Positions 1 through 8,519 of a DNA stretch of 64,000 bases are shown here, one piece after another. The translations under genes and the position numbers were made by a program. Within the stretch, counting starts at the first letter, position 1. Each line of letters starts with the position of its first letter. The stretch is from positions 496,001 to 560,000 of the forward strand of contig NZ_JBGJKZ010000001.1 in NCBI RefSeq assembly GCF_041359055.1, given 5' to 3'. The notes beneath the pieces are model-generated. The model saw only the letters and a program-made list of their open reading frames with translations, did not search any database and was not told where the DNA came from. This DNA is from Paenalcaligenes hominis_A. Lineage in GTDB: Bacteria; Pseudomonadota; Gammaproteobacteria; Burkholderiales; Burkholderiaceae_B.

Positions 1-1
1 T

Positions 2-250
2 GCAAAGACTGTGTCCCTAGGGATGCGACTATTCGGCAACATGTTTGCTGGTGAATTGGTTTTCATGTTGATCGCCTTGTTGGGTGGTGCATGGACAGGG
101 TTTAATGGCGCAAGCATAGGCTTGGGTATTGGCCATGTATTAGCGGGTTCTGTATGGGCTATCTTCCATATCTTAATCGTGCTTTTGCAGGCATTTATTT
201 TCATGATGCTGACCTTGGTTTATATCGGTCAAGCTCACGAAAGCCATTAA
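2..250 (+). CDS. atpB: ATP synthase Fo subunit a (C-terminal part)
   Basis: This is the C-terminal end of the membrane-embedded a subunit of F1Fo ATP synthase, which forms the two proton half-channels against the c-ring. The reading frame is open from base 2, so the gene starts upstream of the window. The visible part contains the family motif around RLFGNMFAGE, whose arginine faces the c-subunit carboxylate, then two hydrophobic helices and the typical short tail ending in ESH. It is the first visible gene of an atpBEFHAGDC operon. Identification is secure; only the missing start is unknown. Confidence 0.95.
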   Translation, partial: AKTVSLGMRLFGNMFAGELVFMLIALLGGAWTGFNGASIGLGIGHVLAGSVWAIFHILIVLLQAFIFMMLTLVYIGQAHESH

Positions 251-257
251 TCAGTTT

Positions 258-318
258 CCGAGTCTTGGTCGGTCACCGAGACTCGGGATGCAGAATTCTT
301 CTGCTACGCCGTTTTTTT
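258..318 (+). promoter_or_regulatory. Tandem hairpins between atpB and atpE
   Basis: Two stem-loops lie back to back in the atpB-atpE spacer. The first pairs 258-269 with 275-286 (12 bp, one U-G pair, 5-nt loop). The second pairs 290-295 with 299-304 (6 bp, 3-nt loop). They are followed within 7 bases by a run of seven T (312-318). A hairpin then a T run resembles a leaky terminator or an RNA processing/stabilising element at the 5' side of the c-subunit cistron. The pairings are read from the sequence; the role is inferred. Confidence 0.5.
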
Positions 319-358
319 GTAATTTTGAACTCATAAGCTTTTTAACCAAGGAGTTGTC

Positions 359-601
359 ATGACCAACGTTGCTTTCGTTGCCCTTGCTTGCGGTATTATC
401 GTCGGTCTGGGTGCGTTTGGTGCCAGTATCGGTATCGCCCTAATGGGTGGTAAGTACCTAGAAGCCTCTGCTCGCCAGCCAGAGCTAATGAACGCATTGC
501 AAACCAAAATGTTCCTTTTAGCAGGTCTAATTGATGCGGCCTTCCTAATCGGGGTTGGTATTGCTATGTTGTTTGCGTTCGCTAACCCATTTGTTGGTTA
601 A
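359..601 (+). CDS. atpE: ATP synthase Fo subunit c
   Basis: The c subunit forms the rotating proteolipid ring of F1Fo ATP synthase. The 80-aa protein is two hydrophobic helices joined by the polar loop ARQPE (residues 38-42), with the glycine-rich first helix expected for ring packing. The proton-carrying carboxylate is Asp59 in GLIDAAF. A strong ribosome site (AAGGAG) precedes the ATG. Both flanking spacers are strongly structured, which fits the need to make c in excess over other subunits, but that link is an inference. Confidence 0.97.
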   Translation: MTNVAFVALACGIIVGLGAFGASIGIALMGGKYLEASARQPELMNALQTKMFLLAGLIDAAFLIGVGIAMLFAFANPFVG

Positions 602-715
602 TTGCGGCGCGGGTCCGCTGCCCCTATGGCGGACAGGCAGTCGTGAGCGGTGCTCATAAGCGCGCCGCAAACGGCTTGATTAGATGGTGTCAGGTAGCAC
701 AATAGTACCGGACAC
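602..715 (+). promoter_or_regulatory. Structured atpE-atpF spacer: three-way junction plus long hairpin
   Basis: The 138-nt spacer can fold compactly. A perfect 10-bp closing stem pairs 602-611 (TTGCGGCGCG) with 661-670. Inside it sit two hairpins, 613-618 with 629-634 and 644-648 with 652-656, giving a three-way junction. A further hairpin pairs 687-696 with 706-715 (one A-G mismatch, 9-nt loop) and ends 24 bases before the atpF GTG. No T run follows, so mRNA stabilisation, processing or translational tuning is likelier than termination. The pairing is visible; function is inferred. Confidence 0.6.
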
Positions 716-739
716 GAGTGGTATATAAGGGAAACGACC

Positions 740-1210
740 GTGAATTTAAACGCGACTCTCTTTTTTCAGATGATCGTGTTTTTCGTCTTAGCTTGGTTTA
801 CGATGAAGTTCGTATGGCCACCTTTGACAAAAGCAATCGATGATCGTCGCCAGAAAATTGCTGATGGCCTAGCCTCTGCCGAAAAAGGCAAAGCTGACCT
901 AGCACAAGCTCAGGCACGTATTAGTCTGATGGAAGCATCCGCAAAGTCTGATAACCATTCGCGCTTGGTCGAAGCTGAAAAGCAAGCTGCCGCGCTAATC
1001 GAACAGGCTCGCCATGAGGCAGAAGCGGAAAAAGCGCGCATTATTGCGCAAGCTCAACTCGATGCCGCACAAGAAGTGCAACGCTTACGTGATACATTGC
1101 GTAGCGAAGTGGCGGTATTGGCAGTTAAAGGCGCTGAGCAGATCCTGCAACGCGAAGTTGACTCCAAAGCGCATGCCCAGCTGCTCGAGCAGCTAGAGGC
1201 TGAACTTTAA
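740..1210 (+). CDS. atpF: ATP synthase Fo subunit b
   Basis: Subunit b forms the peripheral stalk that holds F1 static against the rotor. The 156-aa protein has one N-terminal membrane helix (about residues 5-25) followed by a long charged, alanine-rich helix typical of the b dimer coiled coil. It starts with GTG, giving the usual MNLNATLFFQ beginning, after the ribosome site AAGGGAA. It is the first gene after the structured spacer and is followed 14 bases later by atpH. Confidence 0.96.
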   Translation: MNLNATLFFQMIVFFVLAWFTMKFVWPPLTKAIDDRRQKIADGLASAEKGKADLAQAQARISLMEASAKSDNHSRLVEAEKQAAALIEQARHEAEAEKARIIAQAQLDAAQEVQRLRDTLRSEVAVLAVKGAEQILQREVDSKAHAQLLEQLEAEL

Positions 1211-1224
1211 TCTGAAGGCAGGCC

Positions 1225-1761
1225 ATGGCTGAACTATCGACTATTGCCAGACCTTACGCCGAGGCTCTCTTTGCATCTGTACGCACAGAGGGTACGCTGG
1301 AGCAGTGGTCGGCCCTGTTGTCCGAAATGGCTCAGGTGGCCGGTCACCCAGAGGTTAGCGAGATCCTGGATACACCAGGTATAACTAACCAACAGCGTTA
1401 CGAGCTGTTTACAGGTCTGATGAAAACCCCGCTTACAGATAAAGCGCGGAACTTTCTCGAATTACTCATAGATAATGGGCGTTTATCAGTAGTACCCAAT
1501 ATTTATGAAGAGTTCGAGGCATTGAAACACCAACTCGAAGGCTCTGAGTTGGCGCAAATTACAAGCGCCTTTGAATTAAGCCCCGAGCAACTTAACAAGC
1601 TGGTTAGTGCTCTAGAAAAGAAGTTTGGCTTGAAACTTATACCCGAGGTGACCGTGGACGCTGCTCTGATCGGTGGTGTACGCGTAATGGTTGGTGACCA
1701 AGTACTTGACACTTCCGTGCAGGCCCAGCTGGCCCGCATGCGCGACACACTGGCAGCTTGA
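1225..1761 (+). CDS. atpH: ATP synthase F1 subunit delta
   Basis: Delta joins the b-subunit stalk to the top of the alpha3beta3 head. The 178-aa protein begins MAELSTIARPYAEALF, the classic OSCP/delta start, and ends with the conserved stretch around IGGVRVMVGDQVLDTSV. Length and position between atpF and atpA fit the family. The ATG follows AAGGCAGGCC. Confidence 0.96.
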   Translation: MAELSTIARPYAEALFASVRTEGTLEQWSALLSEMAQVAGHPEVSEILDTPGITNQQRYELFTGLMKTPLTDKARNFLELLIDNGRLSVVPNIYEEFEALKHQLEGSELAQITSAFELSPEQLNKLVSALEKKFGLKLIPEVTVDAALIGGVRVMVGDQVLDTSVQAQLARMRDTLAA

Positions 1762-1797
1762 TCGCCGGCCAGAATACAGGATTCCAGGAGTCTGAAC

Positions 1798-3339
1798 ATG
1801 CAACTTAACCCGTCTGAGATCAGCGAACTGCTAAAAAGCCGAATTGAAGGCTTAAGCGTGTCCACAGACGTTCGCACCCAAGGTACGGTAGTAGCCGTTA
1901 CTGACGGTATTACACGCATTCACGGTTTGTCCGATGTAATGCAAGGCGAAATGCTAGAGTTTCCAAATAACACTTTCGGTCTAGCTCTAAACTTAGAGCG
2001 TGATTCCGTTGGTGCGGTAATTCTAGGTGAATACACCAGCATTTCCGAAGGCGACCCCGTTAAAACAACAGGTCGCATTCTAGAGGTTCCCGTTGGCCCT
2101 GAACTTTTAGGCCGCGTGGTAGATACGCTAGGTAACCCGATTGATGGTAAAGGTCCTATCAACGCAAAAGAAACCGACGTTATTGAAAAAGTTGCCCCAG
2201 GGGTAATTGCACGTCAGTCTGTTGATGAGCCTCTACAAACTGGTATTAAAGCGATTGACGCGATGGTACCTATTGGTCGTGGTCAGCGTGAGTTGATTAT
2301 TGGTGACCGTCAGACTGGTAAAACAGCTGTAGCAGTTGACACCATCATCAACCAAAAAGGTAAAAATGTTAAATGTATCTACGTTGCGGTGGGTCAAAAA
2401 GCCTCTACCATCAACAACGTAGTACGCAAGCTCGAAGAGCACGGTGCGCTTGAGTACACCATCGTGGTTGCTGCAGCGGCATCTGAGTCTGCTGCCATGC
2501 AGTACTTGGCCCCTTATGCGGGTTGTACCATGGGTGAGTACTTCCGCGATCGCGGCGAAGACGCACTGATCGTTTACGATGACTTAACCAAACAAGCATG
2601 GGCATACCGTCAGGTTTCTCTCTTGTTGCGTCGTCCTCCAGGGCGTGAAGCTTACCCCGGTGACGTGTTCTACTTACACTCCCGTCTACTCGAGCGTTCT
2701 GCTCGTGTAAACGCCGACTACGTAGAAAAATTCACCAATGGCGCAGTAAAAGGTAAAACAGGTTCACTCACTGCTCTGCCTATTATTGAAACCCAAGCGG
2801 GTGACGTGTCTGCTTTCGTTCCTACCAACGTAATTTCTATTACAGATGGTCAGATCTTCTTGGAAACAGACTTGTTCCACGCAGGTATTCGTCCTGCGAT
2901 TAACGCTGGTATTTCTGTATCTCGCGTGGGTGGTGCAGCACAAACTAACATCATGAAAAAAATGTCCGGTGGGATTCGTACCGACTTGGCACAGTATCGT
3001 GAGTTAGCCGCTTTTGCTCAGTTTGCTTCTGATCTTGACGAGGCAACTCGTCGTCAGCTAGAGCGTGGCCGTCGTGTTGTAGAGCTACTTAAACAGCCTC
3101 AATACGTCACACTGCCAGTATGGGAAATGTCTGTCTCTCTCTTTGCCATCAATAATGGCTACTTTGATGACCTCGAAGTCGAGCAGATTTTGTCATTTGA
3201 AAAAGCGCTTAAAGACTTCTTGCGCAGTCAGAAGGCTGATTTGGTACAACGTATTACCGAAGCCAACAAGCTCGGTAAAGAAGACGAAGCCGAATTAGTT
3301 GCTGCTATCGAAGACTTTAAAAAGAACGGCGCATTCTAA
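1798..3339 (+). CDS. atpA: ATP synthase F1 subunit alpha
   Basis: Alpha is the non-catalytic nucleotide-binding subunit of the F1 head. The 513-aa protein is full length, with Walker A motif GDRQTGKT (about residues 169-176), the arginine-finger region near the SVSRVGG segment, and the C-terminal helical domain. An AGGAG ribosome site precedes the ATG. Nothing unusual was seen. Confidence 0.98.
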   Translation: MQLNPSEISELLKSRIEGLSVSTDVRTQGTVVAVTDGITRIHGLSDVMQGEMLEFPNNTFGLALNLERDSVGAVILGEYTSISEGDPVKTTGRILEVPVGPELLGRVVDTLGNPIDGKGPINAKETDVIEKVAPGVIARQSVDEPLQTGIKAIDAMVPIGRGQRELIIGDRQTGKTAVAVDTIINQKGKNVKCIYVAVGQKASTINNVVRKLEEHGALEYTIVVAAAASESAAMQYLAPYAGCTMGEYFRDRGEDALIVYDDLTKQAWAYRQVSLLLRRPPGREAYPGDVFYLHSRLLERSARVNADYVEKFTNGAVKGKTGSLTALPIIETQAGDVSAFVPTNVISITDGQIFLETDLFHAGIRPAINAGISVSRVGGAAQTNIMKKMSGGIRTDLAQYRELAAFAQFASDLDEATRRQLERGRRVVELLKQPQYVTLPVWEMSVSLFAINNGYFDDLEVEQILSFEKALKDFLRSQKADLVQRITEANKLGKEDEAELVAAIEDFKKNGAF

Positions 3340-3402
3340 CTCATAGGCACATTGAATGAGCCTGCTTAGTCAGGCTCAACAATGCCTTTACAGGAAAGTG
3401 TG

Positions 3403-4317
3403 ATGGCCGGAATTAAGGAAATTCGTACAAAGATCAAGAGCGTACAAAATACGAGCAAGATCACCAAAGCCATGGAAATGGTCGCGGCGTCCAAAATGCG
3501 CAAAGCGCAAGAACGGATGCGTGCTGGCCGTCCCTATGCAGAAAAAGTGCGCGAAATTGCTGCACATTTGATGCAGGCTAACCCTGACTACTCTCATCCT
3601 TATATGGTTGAAGCCAAAGAGCTGAAAAGCGTAGGCGTGATTGTAGTTACTACCGATAAAGGCCTGTGTGGTGGGTTGAATACGAACATTTTACGTTTGG
3701 TTTTAAGCCGCTTGCGCGACTTTGCGGATCAAAATGTTCAAGTTCAGGCTACTGCCTTCGGTAGCAAAGGTGCATCGACGCTAGCACGTATTGGTGCGAA
3801 CTTGGTGTCACAAGAGGTGCAGTTGGGTGACGAACCAGACCTAAACCGTCTAATCGGCTCAATTAAAGTACAGCTTGATGATTACATGGATGGCAAAATT
3901 GATGCCGTTTACTTAGCAACTAGTTTGTTTGTAAACACCATGAAACAAGAGCCCACTTTTATTCGTCTTTTACCACTGCCTAGCGATCTTAATGATCCTT
4001 TCCAGTCTAAAGACGACGACGCCCTCAAACACGCACAGAAAGCTAATAAGTCCGAATATGGCTGGGATTATATCTACGAGCCCAATCCTAAGGCTGTAAT
4101 CGATGATCTATTACAGCGTTACGTAGAAGGCCTGATTTACCAAGCTGTGGCTGAAAATATGGCCTCGGAACAATCAGCGCGTATGGTTGCGATGAAATCC
4201 GCATCCGATAACGCGGCAAAAGTGATTGATGAGTTGCAATTGGTCTACAACAAAACTCGTCAAGCTGCTATTACTAAAGAAATTTCTGAAATCGTGGGGG
4301 GAGCCGCTGCGGTTTAA
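3403..4317 (+). CDS. atpG: ATP synthase F1 subunit gamma
   Basis: Gamma is the central rotor shaft coupling c-ring rotation to catalysis. The start is placed at the ATG at 3403, giving MAGIKEIRTKIKSVQNT, the canonical N terminus, with AGGA 7 bases upstream. An in-frame ATG at 3382 would add seven residues not seen in the family. The 304-aa product has the N- and C-terminal coiled-coil helices and the conserved TTDKGLCGGLN segment. Confidence 0.97.
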   Translation: MAGIKEIRTKIKSVQNTSKITKAMEMVAASKMRKAQERMRAGRPYAEKVREIAAHLMQANPDYSHPYMVEAKELKSVGVIVVTTDKGLCGGLNTNILRLVLSRLRDFADQNVQVQATAFGSKGASTLARIGANLVSQEVQLGDEPDLNRLIGSIKVQLDDYMDGKIDAVYLATSLFVNTMKQEPTFIRLLPLPSDLNDPFQSKDDDALKHAQKANKSEYGWDYIYEPNPKAVIDDLLQRYVEGLIYQAVAENMASEQSARMVAMKSASDNAAKVIDELQLVYNKTRQAAITKEISEIVGGAAAV

Positions 4318-4361
4318 TTATCGCTAGGCTTACCGTATACGTTATTAAGCAAGGACTAAAC

Positions 4362-5780
4362 ATGAGCAACGGTACCATCGTTCAGTGCATCGGCGCCGTG
4401 GTGGATATTCAGTTCCCCCGCGACAGCATTCCAAAAGTTTATGATGCACTCAAGTTAGTGGATGCAGATTCTAAATTTGCAGAACACGACTTAACATTTG
4501 AAGTGCAGCAGCAATTAGGCGACGGCATAGTTCGCACTATTGCTATGGGTTCCAGCGATGGCTTACGCCGTGGTATGGGCGTATTAAACACAGGTGCACC
4601 TATTTCTGTGCCTGTAGGTACGGGCACTTTGGGCCGCATTATGGACGTGTTAGGGCGTCCAATTGATGAGGTAGGCCCGATCGAGTCAGACGAGACTCGT
4701 TCTATTCACCAAGAAGCCCCCAAATTTGACGAGCTGTCTCCTTCTGTTGAATTACTCGAAACCGGTATTAAAGTGATTGACTTGGTTTGCCCCTTTGCTA
4801 AAGGTGGTAAGGTAGGTCTATTCGGTGGTGCGGGTGTGGGTAAGACAGTTAACATGCTCGAACTCATTAACAACATCGCTAAACAGCACAGCGGTTTATC
4901 TGTGTTTGCTGGCGTGGGTGAGCGTACTCGTGAAGGTAACGACTTCTACCACGAAATGGCTGAAGCGGGTGTAATTCAACTTGATGACCTGAAAGAGTCC
5001 AAAGTATCCATGGTATTCGGTCAGATGAACGAACCACCTGGAAACCGTCTACGTGTTGCGCTTTCCGGCCTAACCATGGCTGAGAAATTCCGTGACGAAG
5101 GTCGTGACGTTCTATTTTTCGTTGATAATATCTACCGTTACACCTTGGCCGGTACAGAGGTATCTGCGCTACTAGGCCGTATGCCTTCTGCTGTAGGTTA
5201 TCAGCCTACTCTAGCCGAGGAAATGGGTAAGCTCCAAGAGCGTATTACTTCCACTAAGACCGGTTCTATTACATCGATTCAAGCCGTTTACGTGCCTGCG
5301 GATGACTTGACTGACCCGTCTCCAGCCACTACGTTCTTGCACTTAGACTCTACGGTTGTATTGTCTCGTGATATTGCTGCTTTGGGTATTTATCCTGCAG
5401 TAGATCCACTAGACTCCACCAGCCGTCAGCTTGATCCACAAATTGTGGGTGAAGAGCACTATGCTATTGCACGTGGTGTACAACAGACATTGCAACGCTA
5501 TAAAGAGCTACGCGATATTATTGCTATTTTGGGTATGGATGAATTGTCCCCTGAAGACAAACTCATCGTGGCCCGTGCACGTAAGATCCAACGCTTCTTG
5601 TCACAGCCTTTCCACGTTGCTGAAGTCTTTACTGGCGCACCAGGTAAGTTTGTGTCCTTGGCTGAAACTTTACGTGGCTTCAAGATGATTGTTGATGGCG
5701 AGTGCGATGCGTTGCCCGAGCAAGCCTTCTACATGGTAGGTGGTATTGACGAAGCCATCGAGAAAGCCAAAACCCTCTAA
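4362..5780 (+). CDS. atpD: ATP synthase F1 subunit beta
   Basis: Beta is the catalytic subunit of F1. The 472-aa protein carries the P-loop GGAGVGKT, the segment GERTREGNDFYHEM, the signature PSAVGYQPTLAEEMG, and the lever region as DELSPED where many homologues have DELSEED. Length and position are normal. The next gene, atpC, starts only 12 bases after its stop. Confidence 0.98.
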   Translation: MSNGTIVQCIGAVVDIQFPRDSIPKVYDALKLVDADSKFAEHDLTFEVQQQLGDGIVRTIAMGSSDGLRRGMGVLNTGAPISVPVGTGTLGRIMDVLGRPIDEVGPIESDETRSIHQEAPKFDELSPSVELLETGIKVIDLVCPFAKGGKVGLFGGAGVGKTVNMLELINNIAKQHSGLSVFAGVGERTREGNDFYHEMAEAGVIQLDDLKESKVSMVFGQMNEPPGNRLRVALSGLTMAEKFRDEGRDVLFFVDNIYRYTLAGTEVSALLGRMPSAVGYQPTLAEEMGKLQERITSTKTGSITSIQAVYVPADDLTDPSPATTFLHLDSTVVLSRDIAALGIYPAVDPLDSTSRQLDPQIVGEEHYAIARGVQQTLQRYKELRDIIAILGMDELSPEDKLIVARARKIQRFLSQPFHVAEVFTGAPGKFVSLAETLRGFKMIVDGECDALPEQAFYMVGGIDEAIEKAKTL

Positions 5781-5792
5781 TAAGGATTGATC

Positions 5793-6215
5793 ATGGGTAC
5801 GCTTCAAGTTGACGTAGTCAGCGCAGAAAAATCATTATTCTCCGGTGAAGCCAAATTTGTGGTGTTACCCGGAGAAACCGGTGAGCTAGGTATTTTGCCA
5901 GGCCACACGCCTTTGATTTCTCGCGTTCGTCCGGGTACCATGAAAATCGAACTTACCGATGGCACTGAAGAGGTTATCTTTATTGCTGGTGGTATTCTCG
6001 AGGTTCAGCCCGGTATGGTTTCGGTCTTATCTGATACAGCGATTCGTGCCGAGGATTTGGATGAGGAAAAAGCACTTGCAGCACGTCAGCAAGCTGAAGA
6101 AGCCTTAAGCAAAACCAAAGACAAAGCCGATATCGCCGTAGTCGAAGCTGAACTAGCTATGTTGGCAGCTCAAGCTCTAGCTGCCCGCAAATTCCGCAAA
6201 GCACCTCGTCACTAA
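5793..6215 (+). CDS. atpC: ATP synthase F1 subunit epsilon
   Basis: Epsilon sits on the central stalk and can inhibit ATP hydrolysis. The ATG at 5793 gives MGTLQVDVVSAEKSLF, typical of the family, and has AAGGA 6 bases upstream. A TTG at 5787 is also in frame but less likely. The 140-aa protein has the N-terminal beta-sandwich (ending near IRAEDLDEEKA) and a C-terminal alanine-rich helical pair. It is the last gene of the operon, before a strong terminator. Confidence 0.96.
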   Translation: MGTLQVDVVSAEKSLFSGEAKFVVLPGETGELGILPGHTPLISRVRPGTMKIELTDGTEEVIFIAGGILEVQPGMVSVLSDTAIRAEDLDEEKALAARQQAEEALSKTKDKADIAVVEAELAMLAAQALAARKFRKAPRH

Positions 6216-6233
6216 GTCGAGTTGAATTTGCTT

Positions 6234-6260
6234 AAATAGGCGCCTTTAGGCGCCTATTTT
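6234..6260 (+). terminator. Intrinsic terminator of the atp operon
   Basis: A perfect 11-bp stem pairs AAATAGGCGCC (6234-6244) with GGCGCCTATTT (6249-6259) around a TTTA loop, 19 bases after the atpC stop. The T-rich 3' arm end and A-rich 5' arm suggest it can work in both directions. Confidence 0.85.
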
Positions 6261-6395
6261 GTGAGTGCTAACTGCAGGTTTAACCTTACGTATTACTACG
6301 CTCCCACAATAATGAGTTTTTGCGTTTAATACGAATGGTGACTCTACTCAGGGCTTTTTATGATGAAAGCACTTAGTTATTTACAGGGGATCACC

Positions 6396-7133
6396 ATGAA
6401 ACCTATTAATCAGTGTGTATTATTGCTGGATCAGCACAGTGCTTGGGCCCAAACTTATGCGGGCACTTACAAACAACTGCAGGTTCATGCGCTTAGTTTC
6501 GAGTCGTTGTTGCAGGGCGCTACGCCTGAACAAGGGGTGCGTCACCTCGCTACAAACCTGCTTTATTACGATTTAGCTATTGTGGTTGTTAGTCCTAGCA
6601 ATGTGGCTTGGGTTCGTAGTCAACTCTACTATGCCCGTCCTTATTTACGCACTCCTGTACTAGCTTTAGTTAAAGACTTGCAACCAATTGCAATTCAGGA
6701 TGTCTTAGATGTAGGGGCTGTCGATTTCATCATGGACTACCGTTTTAGTACAGAGTTTCTCATTCGTGTTAAGATTTTGCAGCAACGTTTGCACAAATTA
6801 TTCAACCGATCTGAACAAGCTCCTCCAGAGGAAAACCTCTCCCCTCATGCCGAAGCCCACGAGCCAAGCTCCCTAGAGGCCTATACTGCAGCATTAGCCA
6901 CTCGATACGCTGTGCATAGTCAGCCTTTTCAGCAAGCTAAAAACACAGTGATTCAACGCTTTGAAAAAGCTTATATACGCGCTATTTTGGTACGTAATCA
7001 GGGCAATATCACTCGGGCTGCGCGCAGTGCACAAAAACATAGACGCTCCTTTTGGGAGCTCATGCGAAAACATAACATTGATGCTGAAATTTATCGGGTG
7101 TCTGCCTGCCCAGAACAGCTATCAATTCGTTAA
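6396..7133 (+). CDS. Receiver-like / Fis-type HTH transcriptional regulator
   Basis: The 245-aa protein has an N-terminal part that looks like a degenerate response-regulator receiver domain (hydrophobic strands around CVLLLD, LAIVVVSP, VLALVKD) and a C-terminal Fis/NtrC-type helix-turn-helix around GNITRAARSAQKHRRSF. There is no AAA+ sigma-54 domain between them. It is probably a DNA-binding orphan regulator; the target is unknown. The start at 6396 is chosen because AGGGGA lies 5 bases upstream; an ATG at 6360 would add 12 residues. It lies alone between the atp terminator and hemE. Confidence 0.7.
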   Translation: MKPINQCVLLLDQHSAWAQTYAGTYKQLQVHALSFESLLQGATPEQGVRHLATNLLYYDLAIVVVSPSNVAWVRSQLYYARPYLRTPVLALVKDLQPIAIQDVLDVGAVDFIMDYRFSTEFLIRVKILQQRLHKLFNRSEQAPPEENLSPHAEAHEPSSLEAYTAALATRYAVHSQPFQQAKNTVIQRFEKAYIRAILVRNQGNITRAARSAQKHRRSFWELMRKHNIDAEIYRVSACPEQLSIR

Positions 7134-7165
7134 AATAAGCAGGCATTGATTTATTAGGAATTGCC

Positions 7166-8242
7166 GTGTCATTACCCCAACTAAAAAACGATATTTTGTT
7201 GCGCTCTTTATTGCGCGAGCCCGTGCCTTACACTCCCGTCTGGCTGATGCGTCAAGCCGGTCGTTATTTGCCTGAATACCGTGCAACACGTGCGGAAGCC
7301 GGTTCTTTTATGGGGTTAGCGCAAAACAAGGAATACGCGTGCGAGGTCACCTTGCAGCCTTTACGTCGTTTTGATTTAGATGCGGCCATTCTGTTTTCAG
7401 ATATTTTAACCATTCCCCATGCGATGGGTTTAGGCCTAGATTTTGTGCATGGTGAAGGTCCCCAGTTTGCGCATCCCATTAAAGACGAAGAGGATGTAAA
7501 GCGTTTAGCTGTTCCAGATATGGCTAAATTGCAATATGTATTTGATGCGGTTAATTTAATTCGCCGTGAACTAGATGGTAAAGTACCTCTTATTGGTTTT
7601 GCAGGTAGCCCATGGACTATTGCTTGCTATATGGTCGAAGGCCGTGGTTCTGTAGATTACCGTAAAATCAAAGGCATGATGTATGGTCGCCCTGACTTGG
7701 TTCATCAAATCCTTGAAATCAACGCCCAAACCACTATTGAATACCTCAACGAGCAAATCCGTGCTGGTGCTCAAGCAGCCATGATTTTCGACAGCTGGGG
7801 TGGTGTTATGGCTGACACCTTATTCCAAGAATTCTCCTTGGCCTACACCAAAAAAGTGGTTGATGGCCTTATCCGTGATAACGATGGCCGTCGTGTGCCT
7901 GTTATTGTTTTCACTAAAGGCGGTGGTCAGTGGCTCGAAGACATTGTTCAGTGTGGTGCTGATGCTGTAGGTGTGGATTGGACCGTTAATCTAACGCGTG
8001 CCCGTCAGCGTTTACAAGATCAGGTTGCTTTCCAGGGCAACATGGACCCAATGGTCATGTTTGGCGGTGCAGAGGCCGTCACCAAAGAGGTTCGTCGTGT
8101 TATTGATGATTTCGGTGTAGTAGGCAAGGGCGGTCATGTCTTTAACTTTGGTCATGGTATCTCTCAGTTTACCGACCCTGAAATGGTTAAAGTATTAGTG
8201 GACGAGGTTCACAGCTACAGTAAAAAAATGCATCAAGCCTAA
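7166..8242 (+). CDS. hemE: Uroporphyrinogen decarboxylase
   Basis: HemE removes four carboxyl groups from uroporphyrinogen III to give coproporphyrinogen III in cytosolic haem biosynthesis. The 358-aa protein has the active-site signature PVWLMRQAGRYLPEYR near the N terminus and the second conserved region GFAGSPWT. It starts with GTG after TTAGGAA. A terminator follows directly. Confidence 0.98.
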   Translation: MSLPQLKNDILLRSLLREPVPYTPVWLMRQAGRYLPEYRATRAEAGSFMGLAQNKEYACEVTLQPLRRFDLDAAILFSDILTIPHAMGLGLDFVHGEGPQFAHPIKDEEDVKRLAVPDMAKLQYVFDAVNLIRRELDGKVPLIGFAGSPWTIACYMVEGRGSVDYRKIKGMMYGRPDLVHQILEINAQTTIEYLNEQIRAGAQAAMIFDSWGGVMADTLFQEFSLAYTKKVVDGLIRDNDGRRVPVIVFTKGGGQWLEDIVQCGADAVGVDWTVNLTRARQRLQDQVAFQGNMDPMVMFGGAEAVTKEVRRVIDDFGVVGKGGHVFNFGHGISQFTDPEMVKVLVDEVHSYSKKMHQA

Positions 8243-8248
8243 TAAAAC

Positions 8249-8274
8249 AAAAGCGGCTTCGGCCGCTTTTGTTT
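8249..8274 (+). terminator. Intrinsic terminator of hemE
   Basis: A 9-bp stem AAAAGCGGC (8249-8257) pairs with GCCGCTTTT (8262-8270) around a TTCG tetraloop and runs into GTTTC. It lies 6 bases after the hemE stop. Confidence 0.85.
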
Positions 8275-8311
8275 CTTCCTCTTGCGCCCTTTTTCTCACA
8301 AGGAACCTGCT

Positions 8312-8518
8312 GTGAAGCTGTATCAAAAATTGATTGGTATTATGTTTTTAGGTTTATTTGCTGGGGCCGCATACGCTCAGACACTCAAGCAAAGTGGTGC
8401 TACTGTTCTTTCAGCCCAATTAGGTTGCAGCGCTCTAAGCGTCTACTGTAGTCAAAAGCATTTCCTCTCTAAAATGGTGCACAAGGGGTCTGTCTCAGGT
8501 TTAACATGGCGCTTTTAA
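8312..8518 (+). CDS. Small secreted protein of unknown function
   Basis: This 68-aa ORF has a clear N-terminal signal peptide: lysines at 2 and 6, then a hydrophobic stretch IGIMFLGLFAGAAYA with an AYA-Q type cleavage site. The mature part of about 44 residues has two cysteines (in LGCSALSVYC) that could form a disulphide. Start GTG at 8312 is supported by AAGGA 8 bases upstream. Its stop lies 1 base before the priA start, so the two are probably cotranscribed. I do not recognise a family. Confidence 0.55.
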   Translation: MKLYQKLIGIMFLGLFAGAAYAQTLKQSGATVLSAQLGCSALSVYCSQKHFLSKMVHKGSVSGLTWRF

Positions 8519-8519
8519 T

